Part shown: piece by piece, positions 21,261 to 33,750 of the stretch
Layout: every line of letters starts with the position of its first letter
How positions within the stretch are numbered: position 1 is the first letter of the stretch
Origin: Mastigias papua
Taxonomy: Eukaryota; Cnidaria; Scyphozoa; Rhizostomeae; Mastigiidae
Length of the DNA: 64,000 nt
Direction of reading: 5' to 3'
Assembly: GCA_964019165.1 (NCBI GenBank)
Contig: OZ025271.1
Span: forward strand, 16,973,282 to 17,037,281
Translations under genes and position numbers: made by a program
The notes under the pieces: generated by a model
Told to the model about the DNA's origin: nothing
The model's input: the letters and a program-made list of their open reading frames with translations, nothing else
Database searches by the model: none

Positions 21261-21729
21261 ACGAGTTGAGCGAAATTATTTGTTTTTTTTGCTTTAATTA
21301 GTTTAGTTGCTATTTTGTTTCGCTTTGTTGTATTTCTATCTTAAATTGTTTCGCTTTTATAGACTCTTTATTCCAGCAATTTACCTGTTGAGGCTCCGAG
21401 ACAATAATGACTACGCAGTTCGATTGTACCGCAAGACTCTAATCTACTGACAAGCCATGTGCTTTTTATATAGGAGTCCGGTACCTAGATATGTAATCAC
21501 TGAAAGTTTTTGCTGTATTCAATTTAACCTAATAATCTATATCCTTTAAGTTGGGTATGAAGATCCACAGAAAACTAGCGTTGGTCATGTGAATCAATTA
21601 CTGTACTCAGTGTGACTTGACGCCACAACATTCTCTGCGATCAAGACTGTCCTTGCTCCGTCCAGATCACTACCTCGTACGTAGCACCTCTTCTCCTTGG
21701 ATTCTCAGCAGATTTTGAATACCATCTAT

Positions 21730-21850
21730 TTTAATATTGGAAGGATGATTCCCTTCCCTGCCCTCCTCCTGGCGACTTTCCCTGAACATTGAAGACCATG
21801 ATCTATCTGTCTATCCTGCCCATTTCGCCATCTGTTTGCACCTATTTCAA
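21730..21850 (-). repeat. Diverged copy of the D/E locus 3' flank
   Basis: GGAAGGATGATTCCCTTCCC and ATCTATCTGTCTATCCTGCC match the sequence just left of the signal exons at 6.2 and 7.05 kb, but no signal exon follows. Confidence 0.5.
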
Positions 21851-22480
21851 GCTTTGCATAAATCACATTCCTCTACGTTACTTCACAAACTGTTAATATG
21901 GTCTTGATACACGAAGCTTTCTAGCGTAACTACCTTAAAAAGAACATTCATTTTGCCTACATTTACTACACTGGTCTCTGTGACAAACACCATATAGCAT
22001 CATTTGATTGCACATAGTCAGTCAATGCGGTCTACTCAGTCTGCCTAGGCATCTACCTACACCTATTTTATACTTTGTTGCTACCAATGCTTATACATTG
22101 CATTGTGACCTTTGTCCTATTATTTGCAAGGGGTGTTACTGTTGTATCTATCTACGCTACTTTCGAAGTAAAAGTGATAATCTCTTGCATCTACAAGCAA
22201 TGCTACACATCACAGAAGAAAAGCACAAGACGGACCAAATAGGCGGGGGAATGCAAAATCCCCTGTTATCTAAACATCAGTAAATTGGAATAAGTGTAAA
22301 TGGGATTGTAAAGAAAGCTCCAGTAAGCACATGTTCAGGCAATGCGTAGAAACAATATTCTCTTGAAGAAGTGAATAGCAACAGATAGAATTCTTCTTCT
22401 TTTAAAGGCCGTGTCATTTTAGGTCTTGTTTGTATAGAGACGGACGAATTCCTAGCCACTCAAAAGTCTTATATGTACTG
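21851..22480. other. Intergenic, nothing recognised
   Basis: Short chance frames, no gene supported. Confidence 0.35.
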
Positions 22481-22738
22481 GACCTTCACTTGCACCGTAC
22501 CTGTAAGCCTGTAAAAATATTTGTCCTGCTTGGACAGCGGATACAGGGGTCATACATATATGACGTCGTGCATGCACATATATGATTTAGCTTCGTGCAC
22601 ATTACCTTAGGTGGTCAACAATTGTGAACATTAATTGGAAGTGAAACATGACGAATGAAAAAAGAACAGATATGTAAATTTAATACGTCTCTGTCATAGT
22701 TGAGTACAAAGAGAAAGATTTGTCCTCCGGTGCCCACA

Positions 22739-22880
22739 GTAACATTTGGGGAGGGGGGCCTTTTGAACTGTACTGGTTAGTAGTTGCCATTCTTTACATA
22801 TCTTGTGAGCTCAGTAACATTTGGGGAGGGGGACCTTTCAACTGTACTGGTTAGTAGTTGCCATTCTTTACATATCTTGT
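22739..22880. repeat. Tandem duplication, about 71-bp unit, two copies
   Basis: The stretch beginning GTAACATTTGGGGAGGGGG and ending TTCTTTACATATCTTGT occurs twice in a row. The duplicate block at 40.1 kb has only one. Confidence 0.75.
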
Positions 22881-24368
22881 AAACTATCCATGGCAATGTA
22901 ATTCCCTTTCTCATCTCTGTCCCGTTTGTATTATAGTGTGTACAATGAAACTTGATAGAGATTGTTGTCAGGATTTGTCTCCACTGCCTATTATCATGTT
23001 TGCATGTGTCCTTTCAAATGTAATGTTGAGTAGATACTATGCTTTGCATACCTTACAAGCATCTCCCATTAATGCAAATAACTTATCCATGGCAATATAA
23101 TTGCATTTCACGTCTTTGCCTTTTGTATTTGAAGCTGCACAGTGACGCATAATTGGGAATATGTTTCTCATTGTTTCAGTGTAGTTATCAAATACTATGC
23201 TTTGCATGCTTTACAAGCATCGCCCATTACTGCAAATAGCTTATCCATGGCAATGAAATTACATTTCACGGCTTTAACTTTGTTATGAAAAGCTGCAAGA
23301 CGAGGCTTAACTGGGAATCTTTCTCTCGTGATTTCAGTGTTCTTGTCTGTTAAGCTTAGGACCTCTGGTGGCTGGGGTCTTTAGCCCCTGCCCCCTGCAA
23401 TTCCATATCAATAAATTAATTTTTCGCTCTAGTACGTTTTTCCACATAGATTTGTCCTATACCCATATCTGAGTAGCGGACTATATATTCAGTCAAATTT
23501 TACCCTCGGAGGTACCTTCTCAGCTATTCTACAGGGTAAACTTTTAAGAGTTTTTCTCTCACTTTGAACACAACCATTGTGGCTCCTCCTATGTCACTAT
23601 TAGCTTTGTGAGCGCCCACTCTTGAAGCATGAAGTCCTGACGTAGTTCCTAATGTTAGAAATGTCTGTTTGCTCCACGTAATGAAGTTGGCAGTCTAGCC
23701 TGGCAGGTCTGTTGTGGGCAATCAAGTGCTACCCCTGAGTAGGAGTGTTTGGTTATACCTATAAACAGTCCTATGCGATATGGAATCCCTTTTGGATAAG
23801 GCACTTATCCTAGGCAATCGGTAGAATGTGGTAGGGTTGTCATTTCTATCCCTCGTCAGCTTTATCTTCGCACTGTTTTCACCAAGTAACAGTTTGCTGA
23901 AGGGTGGACTGTAAGCAAGAATCCAATCTATGTATTTGCCATTTATGTGACAAACTGTTATTAATAATATAGGGGGTGGGGTATGAAGTTACTTTTATTA
24001 CGTAACATCAGATATTTAGTGCAATATTTTTACATTTTCAACTTTCATGAATACTCAAATAAAGAAAGAGTTTATACCTTATGCAGCTGGAGTCTTGTAT
24101 TATCCCTAATCATTCTTCAATTTCAGTGATTTTAAGGCTTAAAAAATGCAAGCCTGGTGCTGTGGAGGGAGGGTTTATGCCAGAATGTTATGCAACAATG
24201 AGCTGGTATCAGTACGAGTATGACAAGCTGTTATATACGGGGATATGAGGGTCAAAACGACCATTTTTTCAATTGCATACTTTTTGAGAGACCCCTAGCC
24301 TTTCCATGGATGACTGTGTATGCTTTCAAAATACAGCCTAAGGCCACGACAAATCCATGCACGTTTAC

Positions 24369-24716
24369 TCTTTTATAAGAAACTTGGCTCAAAGAACTAG
24401 TAGTAAGATTTTCTTAACCTTTGGCCACATTTTAAGTTCCAAAAGCTTCTTAAAAGTTTCTTGATTTACTGAAAAATTTCGGTGACAACGAAAGCAAAAC
24501 GTCGTCTTTCGTAGCACCCATACGGCTTAGTCCATAAAACATACTGTAGTGAGAACTTGCTAAGTCAATGGAGGAGAACAAGAGTTTCCCATACTAAACT
24601 AGAAGATGGCGCAGAAAGTTCAGAAGTTTCTTTCTCTTTGTAGTTCTAAAAGTTTTTTTTAAATTTTAGGGTGCCTAGTACCAGGTTTCTTATAAGCCAG
24701 TTTCTTATAAAAAGGT
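24369..24716. mobile_element. TIR element with TTATAAGAAAC ends (copy 1)
   Basis: Starts CTTTTATAAGAAACTTGGCT and ends GTTTCTTATAAAAAG, with inner phrases on arms such as TTTAAGTTCCAAAAG and AGTTCTAAAAGTTT. Related copies lie at 30755, 41606, 44757 and 62930. Non-coding. Confidence 0.5.
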
Positions 24717-26351
24717 ATTTCCATATTAGATGCTATAGGCTTAATGCAGATTTGCGTCATGTATGGCTCATCAGTGCAGATCGGTCCACTGATAGTGCCC
24801 AAAGCGCCTGAGCAGTGAGCTATGCATAATGATAGGTAGCGGAACGCACAGAGTGTTCAATCGCATAAAATTTTATAGAGTTTTACGGTTGTTCCGGATA
24901 CGATCTGGGAACACAAGATTGCAGTTTCGGCCTGGTTAGGCCTCGTCAGTTATGCATACCAATTAACCGATTAACCCTAAAGCACCCAAACCGGGGAAGT
25001 ACTTACGTACTAGAATTGTAAACAAAATTCTCATCTTCAATTCTTCATATTTCTACGCTGGAAAAATTCAGTTGTTGGCGTTGATCGTTTCACTCTCGAA
25101 TTTGGATATGATTCCTGGAGACACTGCTTGAAGTCGTTTATATACCAAATAAGTAGCAGTGGCCGTAAGCATGATCCCTGTAGAATACCATATTGTATTT
25201 TACTTTTGCCTTTTACTTTTACTTTTACTTTTACTCTCGCCTTGAAACGTAGTCTAGTACTTTGTAAAAACAGTAAGAAGGTAATGTTGAAGATGAATGC
25301 AAATGCCAACCCTATGAAAAGTGCTCTCTCTACTCTACACGGCACAGAACTAAGTGGAACTAACCATCTACCACTATTTATTGTTCTGTAGAGTGCTTCC
25401 AAGGACTTTTGAATTGGGTATGCAAGCAAATTTTACAGACAAATTTAGACAAGTCCCGTGGCGCAGAGGAGATATCTAGGGGACTTAAGCTAAATTTTCC
25501 GATATGTTTTCTTTATTAGTACCTTTCAAACAGAAATTTTTATTATTAATGTCTGGATGGACATAAACTCATGGTTCCTTCTGAGCTAACGATATCATTT
25601 CTTCAATGTAACCTGTAACCGCAAGTTTTTTCCGTTCAAATTCTTATCTTTATACTAATGAGTGGCATGAGTGAACCATTAGTCTTGAACTGAACACCTT
25701 ATAATCAGCAACACTGTCACCAGCTGATACCAGGCAGCTGATGAACTTGTTTAGTGATACAAGAGAATCCACCATTGCTGGGCCCGACATGACAAAACAT
25801 TCCCTAACTTTTACCCTCTAGAATGGCTGAAAGGACGTCTCACGGACTAAACGGTAGACGAATATTGTACAAAAGTGCAAAGGCCTTTCACTATATTCTG
25901 ATAAGAGTACTCAACAAAGCAATAGACGCCGTGTAAAAGAGAATACTTGAGCACGTGACGAGAGACATTGCGAAGGAGGTACTTGAATAATTGTTGAAGG
26001 AGTCGATTTGGAGGACCAGAGAGAATGGAGGTCAATTTATCGATGGAGCAAGGAGAACATTCAACTGAACATTATCATCGAGATGGTGCTAAATTGTATT
26101 GTTCGCTTCGAGGACGGAACAGTTTGAAATTTAGTGTACGTATATATTTTCGTTTGTTTAACGCGCAGTGTGTTTTATAATATCAATTCTTCAAGAGTCC
26201 CGAGTATTCTCGATAATCTTGAAGAAAATGAGTAACTAACTTGCAATGCATTGGACAGAGACGCAAAATAGACTTCCATTGCCATTGACAACTCATCCTA
26301 ATTTACATTAAAGGGAGACGCTTGCACGTGCGAGGAAGCTGCGATGCAATA

Positions 26352-26523
26352 ATGGATGCGAATCATAAAAACAAAGTCAGCTTCACTTGTATACAAGGAT
26401 GCGAATCATAAACACAAAGTCAGCTTCACTTGTATACAAGGATGCGAATCATAAAAACAAAGTCAGCTTCACTTGTATACAAGGATGCGAATCATGAAAA
26501 CAAAGTCAGCTTCTCTTGTATAC
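26352..26523. repeat. 43-bp tandem repeat, four copies
   Basis: Unit GGATGCGAATCATAAAAACA + AAGTCAGCTTCACTTGTATA + CAA. The duplicate block has a single copy at 43077-43120, so the array expanded after the duplication. Confidence 0.85.
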
Positions 26524-26949
26524 AATACGTACACATATGCAATATCTCTTAACTCTGTTCCCTCAAAGATATCCTTAGTTTATCTCAAAACTACCAAGCA
26601 AAGTTCTTCTCTTTTCTCTTAACTTTTCTTTACTGACTTCTCCTTACTCCCACCCGACTACCAAATAATTCGCTCCCATTCTTCACACATCTTTACATAT
26701 GGAAAGCAAGCCATGCCGCCGACAAATTCCATTGTTCTCATATACAACAGAATTACAAATCGGTTTTATGCAAAACCAACTTTACATATCTATTTTTTCT
26801 CGTTTTGCTTGTTTTACTTCAAATTACGCCCCAGAAATGATTACCCTTCTGCTGATATGCACGAATATCCATGGCATAGGCGTAGAAATACTTAACAGTG
26901 TAAATGCAGCCAAAACTGAGCATGCGTGTACTAGAAGATTATATATGAA

Positions 26950-27075
26950 TTTATGGAGCAAAATGGGCCTAAATTTAGCTTTGAAACGCATATTTGGTTA
27001 GAGTTATGTGCATGATGATTCGTCAATTAGAATTGGAGAAAATAGACCTAATCAGAGTTCTGTTCAAAAACATCA
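26950..27075. mobile_element. Hairpin MITE, family 1 (copy 6, partial)
   Basis: Loop and right arm are present (ATGGGCCTAAATTTAGC, then GATGATTCGTCAATTAGAAT and GAGAAAATAGACCTAATCAG). The left arm is missing. It lies just downstream of gene B. Confidence 0.6.
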
Positions 27076-27277
27076 AACACTGCTCTCCTTTGCTGTTTCC
27101 CTGTAATATGAACAATATATCAATTGATAAGCAAGTTTTCAGCAATAAAGAGCAAAAGTACCCATTAACATGCAACTTGGTTAACTTGGTTATGAATTGT
27201 CATAAAAAGATAATGCAGAAAATGTTTCAAACCAACAAACTATCTTCAACGTTCCAATCTCACGTCTTTTCCGGTTG

Positions 27278-30200
27278 TCAACGGAAGTCTTTGCTTGCTG
27301 CACCTCGTCTTCTGCGTCCAGCATAGTCTTTGTTTGCCGCTCCTCGTCTTCTGCGTCCAGCATAGTCTTTGTTTGCTGCACCTCGTCTTCTGCGTCCTGC
27401 ATAGTCTTTGTTTGCTGCACCTCGTCTTCTGCGTCCTGCATAGTCTTTGCTTGCCGCTCCTCGTCTTCTGCGTCCAGCATAGTCTTTGTTTGCTGCACCT
27501 CGTCTTCTGCGTCCAGCATAGTCTTTGTTTGCTGCACCTCGTCTTCTGCGTCCAGCATAGTCTTTGTTTGCTGCACCTCGTCTTCTGCGTCCAGCATAGT
27601 CTTTGTTTGCTGCTCCTCGCCTTCTGCGACCTGCATAGTCTTTGCTTGCTGCACCTCTTCTTCTGCGACCTGCATAGTCTTTGTTTGCCGCTCCTCGTCT
27701 TCTGCGTCCAGCATAGTCTTTGTTTGCTGCACCTCGTCTTCTGCGTCCTGCATAGTCTTTGTTTGCCGCTCCTCGTCTTCTGCGTCCAGCATAGTCTTTG
27801 TTTGCTGCACCTCGTCTTCTGCGTCCTGCATAGTCTTTGCTTGCTGCACCTCGTCTTCTGCGACCTGCATAGTCTTTGTTTGCCGCACCTCGTCTTCTGC
27901 GTCCTGCATAATCTTTGTGTATCGCACCTCGTCTCCTGCTTCCAGGGTAGTCATTTTTTGCAACTTTGACGTGTCCTAAAGAAAAACATTGCTTAACATG
28001 TAGGTAAGCATGGTTATACCACTTTTTACAATATACTTGTTGTTTTGCAATATATTTACAAATCAAGGTGGAAGCAGTAAGACACCTTTCTCCTCTACTG
28101 AAACCTGCTGGTGCTGGTGGCATATGAAGTGACCCTTTTGGGGTTCCAGGGGACAGGGAAACAAACAAACTATATCCAGGGAATAAGGGATCATGGCCAA
28201 AATTGAAAAGCAACTAGGGAACATAGACTTTTCCAGGGATCAGGGATAGGGGTTTTGCTTGGAATATTCTCCAAGGATTTCTGTAACTTTCCTTGAAGAA
28301 ATTTAATTGAAGAATTGAAGAAGTGGAAGAAAATGAAAGTTGAGTTGAAGTGTAATCTAAGTGTATTTTGTTCCATCAGCGTAAAGCAGACCTGTATGCT
28401 TCTTTTTTGCAAACTTCGCTTGATGCAGCATTTCAGCACGTGCCACACTTGTGAAAAGATGGAAGCAATGTGTTGGAGAGCAGTGCATGAGCAAATTGTA
28501 CCTCAACATTTTACCCTCTCTACCAAAGATAAGCCTGAGGCACTACCTGCAAACCTTGTCTAGCAAAAATGTGCTCTTCAGTGAACAGGTTTGTTGGAAA
28601 TTGTATTGCTGAAAGAGTGTGGCTCTCAATCATAAAAGTAGGCTAATTTGAGTTATTTCGCATTGTGACTATTCCTTAGAAGGATTCCAGTACACTACTA
28701 TATCAAACTATGATCACACCGAATGTCGGTTCTGATTTTTCTATGACCTTACTTCATTTCTACCCGATAGCCACCATGCAGTGGAGGAGCCACTGGTTTG
28801 TAAAGCTGGTAAATAGCCCTCCACCCCTCCCCTCCCCACCTTAAATAGTTCAAATCTGTGGTAAGTTAAATTCTTCCATATTACAATAAAAGTTATTGAA
28901 GTTTATCACACGCATGCCATTGAATTCATTGGCCGTTTTCTGTCTAAAATGGGTGCATTTCTGTTCTCAAACAGGGCGTCTCCCTATCACTGAATGGTGC
29001 GATCCCAAAAAGTATCCTGGGGCCAAAGTTCCCAGGCACTCCTTTTTCTACTTAGTCATCAGGGGCATCTGAATGGGAGCATGATTAGAATCCAGACAGA
29101 AAGCTCTCTCTACAACAGCATTCTGAGGGGTTTTCCATTCTAATGGTCTTACATGATGTTTAATAAATTCGCTTGCATTATGGTGGCGGTAGATGACCTG
29201 TTATTTCATGAAGTTCCTACATTTTTGCCAACCCCTCTGTAGAACCAGGCCCCTTATTCCACAGATGTCTGAAAACGATACTTAGTTGTCAATTCTGTAA
29301 ATAGGTTCCCTAAACTCTCCCCGTACTAAGAGTAACAGCTGCAATAACGTTAGAAATAGCTTGGTTGGTGTCTTGTTATTTGAGAGTATTCATTTGAAAG
29401 TATATTAAAGTTTAACCCATTTATCATCACCGTGCTTCTCTGCCGTTTTCTATAACGCCGAAATATGGATAAGTTAACTATTGACCGTCAATCTAAAAAT
29501 GCCTAAAACCTCAGGGGAATATAAGGATTCTATCGAAGGATCAGGGAAATAAGCATAAATTTATCATGGAACATGGAAACATGTACCCCCTCCCTTTAAC
29601 GACCCTCATATGAAGTCATTAGACTTGCTCCTTTGGCCAATCAAATAATTCTCATCGTTTAATTGCGTAGTCGAGAATGTTTGATTTTCACCTTTGAATC
29701 AGAATAACTAATCACAGATGAGCCATATTAAACAAGCAAAGGAATTGTCAGCAATGCTAACATAGTGCTTTCAAATAATGCCTAGGCTCCTGTATTCAGA
29801 ATCGAAATGGCAATGTAGCAGTAATGGGAATCTTGGTGAAACTCTCAAATGTTAGTCGTTTATTTCGCTTCATTTCGAATTTCCGTTCCCTATGAATATG
29901 CAATGCAAGACACACAGTGTAGATACCCTGAGAGGCACGTTAGTAAAGGTATTGAAGCGATGCTTTGTAGGTGCCTCAAAGAGCTTTCCTGGTGTTTACG
30001 AAGAGCTGTACAAACCTTGATCTTCGTTTGCAGATGGTCCTTCATTGGTGTCGTCATGATTCATGCTCCTTTTTTCTTGGATCTCTTCATCTGGGTCTTG
30101 ATACTTTATGGGAGAAGTATCTTCCTCTCGGTGTTCAATGCTGCTTAGCTCATCGTACGCTTCTTCGCCATCCTGGATCACCTTGTATTCCGAATTTGAG

Positions 30201-33200
30201 TTCCTTTCAAGGCCTGTTGTTGCCGCTATAGGACACAAAAGTGGAATATTGAATGCATATCTCGTGAAAAGGCAGTATTTGAAAGCATAGGCGTATGGAG
30301 GGCTTTAAATTTAGGGGGCTACAAACTGTATCCCCGAATCACTGACATCTTCTCTGAATGAGTTATTGTTTAACCCTTTTAAGCTAGAGATATTCTGGAA
30401 AAAAATATGTTTTTGAAGAAATTGCCCCAACCAAATAGACTTTGGTCCAACCGGGTGGGCTGCATCCCTCCCAGTCCCTTTGCCTTCTACAAGATTCTTT
30501 ATAAGACAATGTATCACTTAAAATCCACTAGGCAACCCCCGTGTTGTAAGTGTCAAAAGTCCGGGATACGAAGATAAAAAGGTATCTGATTGTGTTTGGA
30601 ACATACAGATAGATATAGCGAATGAGAAAAATGTAATTTTGTGTTGATGAGATAAATTATTGTTGTGTTGTGTTCGAAAAGCATTTCATCTTGTCAATGT
30701 CGAACCTGCTCCTTAAAGTAAAACAGTTGCAAGTGCAGGGATGTTATAAGACACGGGTGTATAAGAGCCTAATACTAGACACGCTAAGATTTAAGAAGTC
30801 TTTAGAACTACAAGGAAAGTCGTAAGAGACCCTGCAAATGTTTGTGCCACCTTTCAAAGTTTCGGAAATCCCTCTCTCCTTCCACAAATGTAACAGGCTT
30901 CCACTACAGTATGTTTTGTGTGCTAGTACTTAAAGGCGCTAAAAAGGATGGTTTACGTTTTGTTTTCGTTTTCACTACAGTTTTTTCATAACATGAAGAA
31001 ACTTTTATAAAGTGTTCAGAACTAGACTGTGGCCAAAAATTGAGAAACTTCTGCTACTAAGTCTTGAGCTTGGTTTCTTATAAAAGGAAAAGCGTTTATG
31101 TTGTGCTAGACAATAGGTCGGACTGAACATAACTGGATCTCTCATGTCTGACAGATTTGGCTTGAGACTCAGGCATTCGATCAATTTCTTACTCTCACTT
31201 GCAATGAGTAAAAGTCTCAGGCTCAGGTCTTACATCATATTTCACTTGTGTCGAAATCAACTGAATTATGTTCAGAATTTCCTTAAAATGAAACTTGGTT
31301 CGTGCTAAACGCCATATTTGATTTGTCGGATTTTTTATACATTATGCCATACATTTTGTACTTCGAGAACTTTATTTTAGGCGGTTCCTTGTCGCAATTT
31401 TGGTCCTACTGCGCATGCTCTTTCGCTATATTCATTTCTTTGACTTCCACTTTGCTAGGCATCTGTGAAGCTGCAACTCCGAGCGGCGATTGGTAATACT
31501 ATCTGAGACTCTGTTTGTACACTGTCAGAGTCCAGAAAAATTTCCAACCTTCCTCTGGCTGTCAAATCTTCATCATAGCCCTTCCTCTTCCAAGACAATC
31601 AAAAGTAGCCAAAGTTCTTAAACTCTGCATTGTGTATGTCTCAAAAAATTGAGCTGCAGAAGGACTATGCGTTTCACTACCAATGTCACATTAACTGAAA
31701 ACGTAGCTGAAGATGGATTGTTCATAAAAATTACTAAACCTTCCTCAAATATGACATAGAGAGCAAAATCTTCCTCCCGCGCAGAGCCGTACAGCCGTCA
31801 CTTTTTCTTGACTCTGGATCTGACGACCTTTTGATCCGGCACAGCAGCAGCTCCGAGCATTTACGTTTACACTGTATCAGTACAGCTTTTAGCCTACACA
31901 GGTGTATCATTGCTCTAATGGTCAACTATGTCAGGAGAACATAGACCTGATCAGAGAGCTCTCAACCAATCAAATATTTGGTAGCTGTTCCTTTCGCAAA
32001 TGCTAATGGAGGAGCTTTTTATTTTGAGTGAAAGGAGTGGTCTTTTAGCGTGAGACGCATCAGAGGCCCTACTGCATGACGATTAGAGATGCAGTTTGTA
32101 CAGTGTCGGATTTATTTGAATCCGATATTTTCAAACCGTATTGGCCTTCCGTTTACACGAAGATAATGATGAATACGGAATGTTGTCAATACACCTATGA
32201 GCCTGTAGCTTTTTAATTCATTCTAGACTTTTACTAATTTTGTATATTTATATTCACTATGTAAATGGACGGCACCTTAAAAATCAGCTTGCTGAATGGG
32301 CTACCATCCTTAAACAACTTAAATTATTATTATTATTAATACTGTATGAAATAGATACGACATCGTGTAAACCCCTCCGATCCGATATGATTTCATACCG
32401 AATCAGTTATGTAGCTAGCAGAGATACAGTAGTAAAAAGAACAGCCTCGGTATCGATACAGTACGAGATCATATCGGATTGGCGTGTTCACACGATACCG
32501 TATTCATTTCAATTCATAGGCGTATTGAATTCATCATCGTCTTCGTGTAAACGGGTTTCCAACACGCTATGAAAACATATTGGATTCAAATGAATCCGAT
32601 ACCGTGTAGACGGGGTTGTGGGGTGTGGATTTTACTCATGCTACGTGTATGCAAGGATATGCATGCAAGATGAAATCAGACTCTATCACAGTGCTCAGTT
32701 TTTGTACAAAAATACAGAGGCAACCACCCGTTTGTCTGAAAACTTACACGCTATCGCATGCAAAAACGAACAAAAATGGATATTTTCAAAACTGCTCTTC
32801 AAAGTGGGCGTTTGCAAAATCTGAGTGTTTTAAAAGTTGTTGATCAGTGTGAATGCACATGAATGGGTATAAAAATACGCTACAACTGCAACAATCCAAA
32901 ATACATGCTTAATACCGCCATTTTTAACCAGCCCGGAGGCTGCTAAGATGGGGCACGGACGATCTCACCTAACAGATGTTCGTGTGAAATACTGGAAATG
33001 GCGAATCACTTGCATCGACGGCACACAGCGCTACTTTTCTCTTCATTGTGAGTGTCACAAAACACACTAGTTTCAACTGAGTTAAACCATACAAACCAAT
33101 TTTTCCACCGACTTTTTTGAGCTGTGTGAGTAACCAAAAGTAGATGTTTTTCTCTCCGTTTTTGTACAAAATCGAAGCAGTGCGAATAGGTAGAAGATTT

Positions 33201-33565
33201 CTACAAAAATAGATAATGTTGAAAATGGAATACTATGAATTTAGCTTCAATTATATCCGCACGCTCCAAAGTCAAGAATGGGGGCAGGCAATGGAAACTC
33301 GATGTAAATATGCCTTTATAGTAGTGGCAATCGACCCTTGTCTATTGGATCTATAGAAATATCAAGTATTGCAAGCGATATTCTCTTAGGACTTTTATCC
33401 TTCGATATGCTCATGTTATTTGAGTGATGAAGTCCCTGTGGACTGTGAATAAGGTAATAGAACGCATACCTTCTCCCTTCACAGCAATTACTTTATCCCA
33501 TGAGATGGCACAAAAGCCAATGAATATGAGCAACAGTTTCACCTCCATGATTGCTGCACAGTGAC
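27278..33565 (-). CDS. Gene B: secreted multi-copy peptide precursor, 328 aa
   Basis: Coding exons are 33548-33470 (start codon; exon 33565-33470), 30225-30016 and 27975-27278. All junctions are phase 1 and total 987 nt. Residues 1-26 are a signal peptide (core LLLIFIGFCAIS). Residues 27-96 are an acidic spacer (IQDGEEAYDELSSIEHREED, PDEEIQEK). The last exon gives a short lead-in, one divergent unit (NDYPGSRRRGAIH) and 16 units of KDYAGRRRRGAA[N/S], ending KDFR-stop. Splice sites are strong: ATTTGCAG, TGTGTCCTATAG and TTTTTCTTTAG acceptors; GTATGC and GTTTGT donors. Tetra-arginine after a Gly is the classical layout for proprotein-convertase cleavage and C-terminal amidation, predicting about 15 copies of GAANKDYA-amide or GAASKDYA-amide. 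A cationic defence or structural role is the alternative. A TATA box and untranslated exon lie upstream. Confidence 0.65.
27290..27955 (-). repeat. 39-bp coding minisatellite of gene B, 17 units
   Basis: Plus-strand unit CTGCACCTCGTCTTCTGCGT + CCAGCATAGTCTTTGTTTG. Units differ at a few fixed positions. The Ser variant (GAAS) occurs at intact units 2, 7, 12 and 16, suggesting a five-unit higher-order period. Confidence 0.95.
28000..29990. other. Gene B intron 3
   Basis: About 2 kb between the acidic exon and the repeat exon. No further coding exon or recognisable repeat is seen. Gene A has no equivalent intron. Confidence 0.4.
30755..31095. mobile_element. TIR element with TTATAAGAAAC ends (copy 2)
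   Basis: Reverse-oriented relative of 24369-24716, ending TTGGTTTCTTATAAAAGG, in intron 2 of gene B. A shorter relative sits at the matching place near gene A (44757). Confidence 0.45.
31527..31815. mobile_element. MITE with AGAGT(C/A)CAGAAAAA ends, inverted copy
   Basis: Opposite-orientation relative of 12545-12833 (AGAGTCCAGAAAAATTTCC ... AGTCACTTTTTCTTGACTCT on complementary ends). Lies in gene B's intron 2. Confidence 0.6.
31925..31992. mobile_element. Hairpin MITE, family 1 (copy 7, fragment)
   Basis: Only the right arm remains (GGAGAACATAGACCTGATCA ... TATTTGGTAGCTGTTCC). Confidence 0.5.
32098..32612. mobile_element. Foldback element, about 515 bp
   Basis: The left arm (ACAGTGTCGGATTTATTTGA, later CGTTTACACGAAGATAATGA) pairs with the right arm (TCATCGTCTTCGTGTAAACG, later TCAAATGAATCCGATACCGT). 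Inner copies of CGTGTAAAC and CGATACAG words are also inverted. A related fragment lies at 20515-20575. No coding capacity; in gene B intron 2. Confidence 0.6.
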
Positions 33566-33690
33566 CTGCAAATGACATGGAAGTAGATGTGTGTGAAGTT
33601 TGTGAAAAGCTGCACAGCTCTTTCATGTTTAAACCGCAAGGAATACCAAATGAAAACGAGATGATGAAGAATTGCATGTAGAGTACTCAC

Positions 33691-33718
33691 CCTTCTCCTT
33701 CCTTTCCTGGGTATGAAT
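33691..33718 (-). other. Gene B untranslated first exon (predicted)
   Basis: CATTCATACCCAGGAAAGGA then AGGAGAAGG, directly before the GTGAGTACTC donor. The sequence is shared with gene A. The 5' limit is estimated from the TATA box. Confidence 0.5.
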
Positions 33719-33742
33719 GAGGACTACTTGTGTGTGGCGTGC

Positions 33743-33750
33743 CTTATATA
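33743..33750 (-). promoter_or_regulatory. TATA box of gene B
   Basis: TATATAAG on the minus strand (GGTATATAAGGCACGCCACA), about 30 bp above the untranslated exon. The surrounding bases are conserved with gene A. Confidence 0.6.

Noticed and set aside
27290..27955. 39-bp direct repeats as a CRISPR array
   Set aside because: Units abut directly with no unique spacers, and the genome is eukaryotic.
27275..27979. Long plus-strand open frames (Cys/Ser-rich, 'VFVCRSSSSASSI') across the gene B array
   Set aside because: The 39-bp unit has no stop in several frames, so all appear open. Only the minus frame joins upstream exons in phase with good splice sites.
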